Shown here: positions 24,608-30,138 of the stretch, piece after piece
Position numbering within the stretch: position 1 is the stretch's first letter
How the letters are laid out: each line of letters opens with the position of its first letter
Program-made: the position numbers and the translations under genes
The notes under the pieces: model-generated
What the model was told of the DNA's origin: nothing
The model's database searches: none
What the model saw: the letters and a program-made list of their open reading frames with translations, nothing else
From: a candidate division TA06 bacterium SM23_40
GTDB lineage: Bacteria; LJUI01; SM1-40
Length of the DNA stretch: 30,138 bases
Assembly (NCBI GenBank): GCA_001303705.1
Contig: LJUI01000015.1
Location: forward strand, 1 to 30,138
Direction: 5' to 3'

Positions 24608-25453
24608 TCAGCCGCCCTCGCCTACGCAGCGCGCGATGAACTTCGGCAGTTTCGTATGGTACTCCTCGCCAGCCGTGGCGGGGCTGTCGTTGTGATAGCC
24701 GTAGGTGGTGATGAACTCCTTCGGAGGTGCTGCCACATCGAACAGGCGCTGCCCGTGCGCATAGGGGATCATCTCGTCATTTCTGCTGTGGATGATTAGG
24801 ACCGGCATCTCAGTCTGACCGATCTTATTGATCGCCTCATAGCGGTTTGATGCAAGGCGTGCGACGGGAACGAAAGGGTAGAGCTTCCTTCCCATTTCGA
24901 CTATCGATGTCGGACAGCTCTCGGAGATCAGACCTGCACATTCCACGCGCGTGGCCAGATCAATCGCTATCGCACCTCCCAGCGACCTGCCGTAGATGAC
25001 GGTCTTGCGGGCGTCCACTTCCTGCCGTCCACAAACGTAGTTGAACGCAGCCAGCGCGTCCCTATACGTCCCCTCCTCATTGGGCGAACCCTCGCTCTGC
25101 CCATAGCCACGATAGTCAAATATGAACGTGTTGAACCCAAGACGGTAGAGGAACTCGATCATCTCGAGCCGATGGCCGATGTTACCGCCGTTTCCATGGC
25201 AGAAGAGCACTGTGGCCAGGGGATCGTCTGCGGGGATGAACCAGCCGTTCAGCTTCAGCCCATCAGATGTGAGGAAGTAGATATTCTCGTAGGGGAGGCC
25301 GATCTGGCCTGGGGTAGCGTCGATGGCGCGGATGGGGAAGTAGAGCTGCCGCCTCTCGAAGGCGCGAAACAGGATTCTCACGGCTGGCCGTGCGAAAACG
25401 AGGAAGAGTACAATCGCTACAAGGGCGATGATGGCTATGGTTGAGCGCGGCAC
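24608..25453 (-). CDS. Alpha/beta hydrolase, membrane-anchored
   Basis: This 281-residue serine hydrolase resembles the BEM46/ABHD12-13 group. An N-terminal hydrophobic segment (5-21) suggests an anchor or signal. The oxyanion motif is CHGNGGN at 85-91, the nucleophile Ser157 is in GRSLGG, the acid is Asp226 in HSRNDEMIPY and the base is His254 in GYHNDS. The start is GTG at 25453. No upstream promoter was identified in the 208-bp gap before the next gene. Substrate is unknown; lipid-like esters are a family guess. Confidence 0.88.
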   Translation of the reverse strand: MPRSTIAIIALVAIVLFLVFARPAVRILFRAFERRQLYFPIRAIDATPGQIGLPYENIYFLTSDGLKLNGWFIPADDPLATVLFCHGNGGNIGHRLEMIEFLYRLGFNTFIFDYRGYGQSEGSPNEEGTYRDALAAFNYVCGRQEVDARKTVIYGRSLGGAIAIDLATRVECAGLISESCPTSIVEMGRKLYPFVPVARLASNRYEAINKIGQTEMPVLIIHSRNDEMIPYAHGQRLFDVAAPPKEFITTYGYHNDSPATAGEEYHTKLPKFIARCVGEGG

Positions 25454-25661
25454 GATCGGGTCATCTCCGTGTCAATTCGGACGGGACCTGGCGGTTTGAG
25501 GTTGCGAGCATAGGGCGATAGCGTCGGCACTCCTCGGGCGCCAGGACGCTCCGGAGAGCGTCTCCCATGCTCGTGTGATTGTGCGCTACTCGTGTGCCCG
25601 TATGCGCCGCCCACGAGTCGGTGTAGCGGCTGGCGCCAGGTGATCTAGCGCCACCCCCCCG

Positions 25662-26855
25662 TCAGCCGGGAACGATGATCATTTCTGTCGGATATTCGGT
25701 GAGCTTCTCGCAACCGGTGGCCGTGACGACGTAGGTATCCTCGATGCCGACGCCGCCGGTGTCGGGATAGAAAAATTTCGGCTCAACCGCCACCGTCATA
25801 CCTGTCTCGAGCGGGGCATCGAAACCATGCGCGAGCACAGGGAGTTCATCGATCTCGAGTCCGATCCCATGGCCCACGAACCCTACTCGATTCTCGTCCC
25901 ACCCCATGAAGTGGTCGGCATAGGGAGTCTCGGCCACCAGCTCGATCGTCTCATCATAGATGTCGCCCGGGACATTTCCCGGGCGCAGACGTTCTTCGAT
26001 GTGGCGCTCGACCGTGAGGGCAAATTCGTACAGCTCCCTGAGCGCAGCATCCGGCTCGCCGATACAGAAAATCCTCGTCTTGTCGACGAGGTACCCTCCA
26101 TGCCCGCCTACGATGTCGATGACGATAGGTTCCCCGGCGTTCACGTGCCGCTCTCCTCCGCTCTGTGGCACAGCGGGATAGAGGCCGGTCACGCCGACCG
26201 GACCCTCGAAACTGATCGGGTACGACGCGCTTGCCCCGGCCGATACCGCTCCGTACCAGAGTTCCATGTTCCACCGCCGGGCGCGAACGATTCCCTGATG
26301 ACCTTCGCGTCGGAGAATGCCTTCCAGCTGGGCACAGATGTCTATCTCTCTCATTCCTTCGCGGATCGCGGTCCGGAGTGCATCGAAGCCGGCCGCGAGT
26401 TGCCCCGCAGCCTTGCGCATCATCTCGATCTCATAGGGGGATTTGCTCGCACGCACCTCCCGTACGAGGCCTGAGGCGTCGACGATGCTGGCATTGCCGA
26501 ATGCCTTGCGTGTCCGGTCGTACAGGGACACCGGCAGGACGTCGAGTTCCATGCCGAACCGTCCATCTACACGATGCCCATGAGACTGAATAAGGTCGGG
26601 GGCCTTCCGTACGCTTTCGAGGGGGACAACCTGATCAAGGGGAGATTCGATGCGGGCGCGCGTCACACTCTTCTTTACCATGAAGAGTGGTTCGCCGGAT
26701 GATGGTATGAAGAGGATTCCGTTCTGTGCGGTCCCCGTGAAGTAGAAGATATCCACGTTCTGCATGAGGAGCACGCCGTCCAACTCACCCCTGCGTAGTT
26801 TTTCCTGAAGGGCATGGGTCCGCTGGCTCAGCTCCTCGCGTGCAACGAATTCCAT
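25662..26855 (-). CDS. M24 family metallopeptidase (Xaa-Pro peptidase type)
   Basis: A 397-residue creatinase-type protein. Residues 1-130 form the N-terminal domain; the pita-bread domain follows with the full two-metal ligand set Asp247, Asp258, His329, Glu358 and Glu372, in IVIDIVGG, DKTR, GHGIGLEIDE, VEPKFF and GIEDTY. It should be a cytosolic Xaa-Pro aminopeptidase or dipeptidase; the exact specificity is not visible. It lies 22 bp after the lipoate ligase-like gene on the same strand, so they probably share a transcript. Confidence 0.93.
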   Translation of the reverse strand: MEFVAREELSQRTHALQEKLRRGELDGVLLMQNVDIFYFTGTAQNGILFIPSSGEPLFMVKKSVTRARIESPLDQVVPLESVRKAPDLIQSHGHRVDGRFGMELDVLPVSLYDRTRKAFGNASIVDASGLVREVRASKSPYEIEMMRKAAGQLAAGFDALRTAIREGMREIDICAQLEGILRREGHQGIVRARRWNMELWYGAVSAGASASYPISFEGPVGVTGLYPAVPQSGGERHVNAGEPIVIDIVGGHGGYLVDKTRIFCIGEPDAALRELYEFALTVERHIEERLRPGNVPGDIYDETIELVAETPYADHFMGWDENRVGFVGHGIGLEIDELPVLAHGFDAPLETGMTVAVEPKFFYPDTGGVGIEDTYVVTATGCEKLTEYPTEMIIVPG

Positions 26856-26877
26856 CGCGTGCCCCAGCGGCGAGCGC

Positions 26878-27927
26878 CTACTCTTTGATGTTCATCGCCT
26901 TGATGAAGTCTTCCGAATCGACACCGGGGGATTCGACTCGTTTGCGCTCATAGAAGTCGTCGATCTTCGGGATCAACTCTCCTTCCCTGCGGACCGTCTC
27001 CCTGAGGTCGTCCTCCAGTTCTGAGAGCGATCTCTTCGGGTAGAACGTGAAGTCGCCGGAGATCCCGATCTCCTTGATCCGTTCCTCGGCGACCTCCTGG
27101 ACCGTGCGTATCAGCCCGCCGCGCGCTTTATGCATTCCGTAGTGGAGTTCCACTCCTTCTCTGATCTTGACGCTCGTGGGCGTATGGTGCCGCTTCATGA
27201 GAAGGAACTCATCAGTACCCATCACGCCATTGAGTTCATCCATCTTCTGACGGAGGGATGACGTTATCGTTGCGGGTTCGAGAGGTCCGAGAAGCTTGCG
27301 AAACTCCTCGATGAGTACCCGTACAATCTCTGAACGCGGAGGCGGCTCTCCCAGCTCTCGCCGCATCGTAGTCAGGTTCTCCTCCATCGTCTTATACACT
27401 TTGTCCCGGAACTTCTCATCCGGGACCTTGAGGAGTTTTGCCATCCGCTCATAGTCGAAATCCATGAGAATCCCGCCGACGAAGACAAGACATTCGCCGA
27501 TATCCCCCCCTCCCTCACCGGCGATCTTCCGTCCTTCCTTTGTGACGATGTCGTTTATCGGCCGAAAGTCTGTCTCGATGCCGAAACGCGAGTACGTTCT
27601 GACGGGGGCCTGAGAGAACCATTGATAGATATCGGCGATCTTCCTCGGAGCAACAGGATTGTCACTCCGCATGATTATCTGGTAGAAGATCTGGTTCTTG
27701 TCCAGGTACGTAGCGCCGCCTCCGACCTCGCGACGCATCACTGGCAGCGCGGACTCCCTGCAGTAGTCGAGGTCAACCTCTTGCTCTGCATCCTGGAAGT
27801 ACCCGACGCTGGCCAATGGGATCTGTGGAGAGACGATGACCAGTGCCTCCTGACCTATGCGAGCCAGGGCGTGGAATATGAGCATCGAATCTTGATCGGG
27901 GAGCATGCCGAGATTGAAGAGGTACAT
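26878..27927 (-). CDS. Lipoate-protein ligase-like (LplA/BPL-LPL family)
   Basis: This 349-residue protein has the BPL/LPL ligase fold: RREVGGGATYLD at 65-76, and GRKIAGEGGG with the catalytic-type Lys134. Such enzymes attach lipoate or octanoate to E2 or GcvH proteins using ATP. The C-terminal region, with MHKARGGLIRTVQEVAEERI and a beta-helical LSELEDDLRET stretch, resembles the LplB-like accessory domain. ATG 27927 follows AGGAG by seven bases. It overlaps the upstream ORF by 155 bp and precedes an M24 peptidase gene by 22 bp. No E2 substrate gene is nearby. Confidence 0.87.
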   Translation of the reverse strand: MYLFNLGMLPDQDSMLIFHALARIGQEALVIVSPQIPLASVGYFQDAEQEVDLDYCRESALPVMRREVGGGATYLDKNQIFYQIIMRSDNPVAPRKIADIYQWFSQAPVRTYSRFGIETDFRPINDIVTKEGRKIAGEGGGDIGECLVFVGGILMDFDYERMAKLLKVPDEKFRDKVYKTMEENLTTMRRELGEPPPRSEIVRVLIEEFRKLLGPLEPATITSSLRQKMDELNGVMGTDEFLLMKRHHTPTSVKIREGVELHYGMHKARGGLIRTVQEVAEERIKEIGISGDFTFYPKRSLSELEDDLRETVRREGELIPKIDDFYERKRVESPGVDSEDFIKAMNIKE

Positions 27928-28477
27928 AGTGAAGCTCCTGTCGGGGTCGGTATGGGGCTATCCGATAATCTGAAGCTACGGAATCGGAGTCTTTGCCCTG
28001 CATCCAGGATGGTCCAGGGGCGTGGGGAGCGATCGTCCAGCGGGCACCAGCGGGCATCCTTCCAGACATGATCTCCGTCTTCAGGGGGAGTCCGAGATCT
28101 GCTTCTGCCCCCGCCCGCAACTGCTTGTATCTTTCTGTGTCGTTCCGGTATCGAACAAAGGTGTAGCCGGTGACGACGAGCGCAAGTGCCGTCGTTCCTA
28201 AACCGATATTTCTCCACGTATCGAACTTCTCGGTATCATTGCGATATTCCTGAGCATCTGCGTAGGTCGTCGCATTTTGATACTTGTTGTAAGCGTCGTT
28301 GCCGGCCCTGTGGAATAGCAGAGTGATGGCTCCGCTCAACAGTGTAACCGCACCAGCAATGATGACGCCGTACACATTCGGCTGGGGCGCGGGGGTCGTC
28401 CCATCATCCTCCTGTGCGAAGACGGGGCAGGCGGTGAGAAGATGAACCACTATTATAGCGAGAGCCAGCGGCTTCAC
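27773..28477 (-). CDS. Putative membrane lipoprotein of unknown function
   Basis: I do not recognise this 234-residue product. GTG 28477 follows AGGAGGG by nine bases. The N-terminus has a hydrophobic stretch ending in a lipobox-like LTAC (Cys17), or a signal-peptidase site after FAQ. Two further hydrophobic segments lie near 36-56 and 93-110, separated by a polar NKYQNATTYADAQEYRN loop. The final 51 residues run over the start of the ligase gene in another frame, an unusually long 155-bp overlap, so the true end or an upstream frameshift is uncertain. A good promoter lies upstream at 28569-28597. Confidence 0.55.
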   Translation of the reverse strand: MKPLALAIIVVHLLTACPVFAQEDDGTTPAPQPNVYGVIIAGAVTLLSGAITLLFHRAGNDAYNKYQNATTYADAQEYRNDTEKFDTWRNIGLGTTALALVVTGYTFVRYRNDTERYKQLRAGAEADLGLPLKTEIMSGRMPAGARWTIAPHAPGPSWMQGKDSDSVASDYRIAPYRPRQELHYVPLQSRHAPRSRFDAHIPRPGSHRSGGTGHRLSTDPIGQRRVLPGCRARG

Positions 28478-28568
28478 TATACTATCCCTCCTTGGCGGGG
28501 CGAATGGAACGGGGATTCGCTCTTGGTCCCGGGAGTTGAGCGACGAGATGAGAGTCTTCTGTCCATCG

Positions 28569-28597
28569 ATGGTATCGGAAGTCAGAGGCGATGTCAA
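28569..28597 (-). promoter_or_regulatory. Sigma70 promoter for the lipoprotein-ligase-peptidase group
   Basis: On the minus strand, TTGACA at 28597-28592 and TACCAT at 28574-28569 are separated by 17 bp. It lies about 90 bp upstream of GTG 28477. The remaining 28478-28731 gap shows no other gene. Confidence 0.65.
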
Positions 28598-28731
28598 GGG
28601 TGCCGCCGAGATCCCCGCGACCTGTCGCTCAGGGCGACCGTCGCCATGGCCTGTACCAGACGGGCTCCGTCAGTTCGGCGCCAGATGCCCTCCAGGCCGC
28701 AGGGCGTCGGAGGAGGAGATCCGTGGGACTG

Positions 28732-29208
28732 TCATTCCTCGTTTGCGCCGCTCCCGAACTCCATTCCCAGCAGTACGTGTTCCTCGTCGAAACCGCACCG
28801 CCTGTAGAAGGTCCGCGCGTCCTGATTGTCCGTCTCAGTTGAGACCTCCAGTTCATCGAGGCCTCGGGATTGCGCCTCCTCCTTTGCCCGCTCGATCAGC
28901 ATCCGGCCAACGCCGCGGTCCCGATGGCGGCGCCCCACCACCAGCTCGCTCACGAGGGCCGTACCAGCTCGATGGAAGAGCGAACGATAGAAAACGATAG
29001 AAAGGAAACCTGCAATATCTCCCTCGCAGGTGGCTACCAGGTTGAGATAGAAGTCCGTGAATCGTTCCATGTGCCCGAAGATCTCTGTCAGATGGTCGAG
29101 TGATAGATCGGGCTCCGGGCCGTGCGTCACCTCGACAAGTTCCGAAAGAAGCTCCCTGATCGCCGGTAGGTCCTCCTGTCTCCATAGTCGGATATCGAGA
29201 TCCATCAT
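28732..29208 (-). CDS. GNAT family N-acetyltransferase
   Basis: A 158-residue acetyltransferase. The acetyl-CoA motif A is VSELVVGRRHRDRGVGRMLIERA, with RGVGRML matching the R/Q-x-x-G-x-G/A loop, followed by LEVSTETDNQDARTFYRRCGF and LLGMEF in motif B. The N-terminal IRLWRQEDLPAIRELL is typical. ATG 29208 (or 29205) follows AGAGGATGAG; a frame extension upstream to 29325 is not needed. The substrate is unknown. A repeat-containing leader and a promoter lie upstream. Confidence 0.9.
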   Translation of the reverse strand: MMDLDIRLWRQEDLPAIRELLSELVEVTHGPEPDLSLDHLTEIFGHMERFTDFYLNLVATCEGDIAGFLSIVFYRSLFHRAGTALVSELVVGRRHRDRGVGRMLIERAKEEAQSRGLDELEVSTETDNQDARTFYRRCGFDEEHVLLGMEFGSGANEE

Positions 29209-29354
29209 CTCATCCTCTGGACAGTATCTGGTGGATAACATGTGGCCCGGCGGCCACCGCCCCGGCAGGAACCCGACTCGCCGGTGCGGTGATGCGATGC
29301 CGTCGTCCTCTCCGGCTGACCGCACATTCGCATGGCCGTTCTCGGTCTAACACG

Positions 29355-29496
29355 ACGAGCCTGATAGATGCCCGTACAGCGAGTCCGGCTGAAGCCCGCG
29401 CAGCGAACCTGCCGGATTCCTGGGCGGCGAGCCCGAGCGGTGGATGCGCGATCATGCCGATAGATGCCTGAGCATGAGTCCGACAGATGTACAAGC
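29355..29496. repeat. Degenerate 24-bp tandem array, six units
   Basis: Units of 24 bp start at 29355, 29379, 29403, 29427 and 29451, with a 22-bp last unit at 29475. Shared pattern on the plus strand is roughly GCGAGCCNGATAGATGCCNGNGCA. It lies between the GNAT start and a minus-strand promoter, so it would be in the GNAT leader. Eight-residue repeats appear in minus frames but no start or domain supports coding. Confidence 0.8.
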
Positions 29497-29509
29497 GATG
29501 AACGGTGGG

Positions 29510-29538
29510 AGTGTAACCCAAAACGAACTTTCTGCCAA
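29510..29538 (-). promoter_or_regulatory. Promoter for the GNAT gene
   Basis: Minus-strand TTGGCA at 29538-29533, 17-bp spacer, TACACT at 29515-29510. The transcript would start near 29503 and carry the whole 24-bp array in a leader of nearly 300 nt before the GNAT start. Confidence 0.55.
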
Positions 29539-29678
29539 CCCAGAATCTGGCTCCTCAGAGATCCCGGGGGCCGAAGAGATGTGCACAATCGGCGCCCTCT
29601 CTGCCTGCTCGAAACTGCGTGTCCGGCGCGGGGGCCGAAGATACACAGGAATCCTCATGCACATCGGGAGTGTTCCTG

Positions 29679-30000
29679 TTCCGAATCAGGCCGTGGTTAT
29701 GGGAACCGATCGCTCCAGCTTGGAATGAGCCCACGTCCATGGGGACCGATGGCTCCAGCTTGGAATGAGGCCAGGTTCATGGGAACTGATTGTTGCTGTT
29801 TCGAATCAGGCCACGATCCCAGGAATCGATCGTCCCTGTTTCGGATCAGGCCGTGGTCACACGGATCGATCGTTTCTGTTCCGGTTGAGGCCACGGTCGA
29901 GGGCACCGGTCGTTCACGTTTCGGGTCAGGTCACAGTCGGAGGCACCGATCCGGGACATTTCCGGGGCCGGTCACCGTCGAAGGTGCCAATCGTTTCGGT
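29679..30000. repeat. Degenerate 40-bp tandem array, eight units
   Basis: Units start at 29679, 29720, 29760, 29800, 29840, 29880, 29920 and 29960, exactly 40 bp apart after the first (41 bp). A typical unit begins TTCGGATCAGGCC and contains ACCGATCG near position 30. Copies differ at many positions but keep length. The period is not a multiple of three and the ORF across it has no recognisable domain, so it is taken as non-coding. The final 130 bp of the window shows nothing further. Confidence 0.9.
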
Positions 30001-30138
30001 TCCTGATGCGATCACACGCAAGGCGCGACCAGTCGGGTGCGGATTGTAATTGTGGGTAGCTCATGCTGCCCTTCTTCGGTTAAGGCGACGCCATTGCCGG
30101 AACGATTCCCAGTGTTCATTCAATATGCAGATGCGCAG

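Noticed and set aside
29205-29588. 127-residue minus ORF with eight-residue repeats
   Set aside because: It simply reflects the 24-bp array; several frames are open, none has codon or start support.
29679-30000. CRISPR array
   Set aside because: Units are contiguous 40-bp copies that vary throughout, with no constant repeat alternating with unique spacers and no cas genes.
29464-30006. 180-residue plus-strand ORF over the 40-bp array
   Set aside because: It spans a non-triplet-period repeat, has no ribosome site or domain, and is likely an accident of GC-rich sequence.

Overview
The window looks like a GC-rich (about 60%) chromosomal contig from an uncultured Gram-negative bacterium. Secreted proteins end in a 'YPNP...' plus FlgD/T9SS-like C-terminal domain, and there is a TlpA-like thioredoxin with a putative outer-membrane barrel. 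Similar combinations occur in Krumholzibacteriota, Eisenbacteria, Latescibacterota and related FCB-like candidate phyla. That placement is inference; no rRNA or ribosomal protein is present to test it. I see no phage, transposon or CRISPR.

Layout. (1) 183-3964 is a small selenocysteine cluster: tRNA-Sec with anticodon TCA, then selD, whose true start (ATG 427) is revealed by reading TGA 469-471 as selenocysteine, then a secreted thioredoxin-fold protein with a U-x-x-C motif (TGA 1934-1936). The second gene is also interrupted by an exact 33-bp tandem duplication that creates an in-frame TAG. (2) 4151-6880 is a secreted M28 peptidase sharing three C-terminal modules with that selenoprotein. 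(3) 7125-9216 is a TlpA-like thioredoxin overlapping a barrel-like protein. (4) 9217-9963 is non-coding, with a terminator, three near-consensus sigma70 promoters and a candidate structured RNA. (5) 9964-18532 is a tight plus-strand operon: transglutaminase-like protein, ABC ATPase, ABC permease, RuvX, MltG and a 943-residue protein with a class III cyclase-like C-terminus. (6) 18770-23946 holds a UvrD helicase fused to an Fe-S PD-(D/E)XK nuclease, then rmuC and era behind a strong promoter. (7) 24241-24561 is ybjQ, convergent with a minus-strand alpha/beta hydrolase across a likely shared terminator. (8) 25662-28477 is a minus-strand group: putative lipoprotein, lipoate ligase-like protein, M24 peptidase. 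(9) 28732-29208 is a GNAT acetyltransferase, followed by 930 bp of repeat-rich DNA.

How parts connect. SelD makes selenophosphate, which charges tRNA-Sec; both UGA codons in this cluster depend on that product. selA and selB are not visible here. Two secreted disulfide-exchange proteins (one Sec, one Cys) and an extracellular peptidase lie next to each other, suggesting envelope or extracellular redox and protein turnover.

A second theme is a set of unrelated, degenerate tandem arrays in intergenic DNA. Exact or near-exact periods are 20 bp (24043-24240), 24 bp (29355-29496), 40 bp (29679-30000) and about 60 bp (18549-18663), plus GC-rich repeats at 9715-9801. Several lie directly upstream of a start codon.
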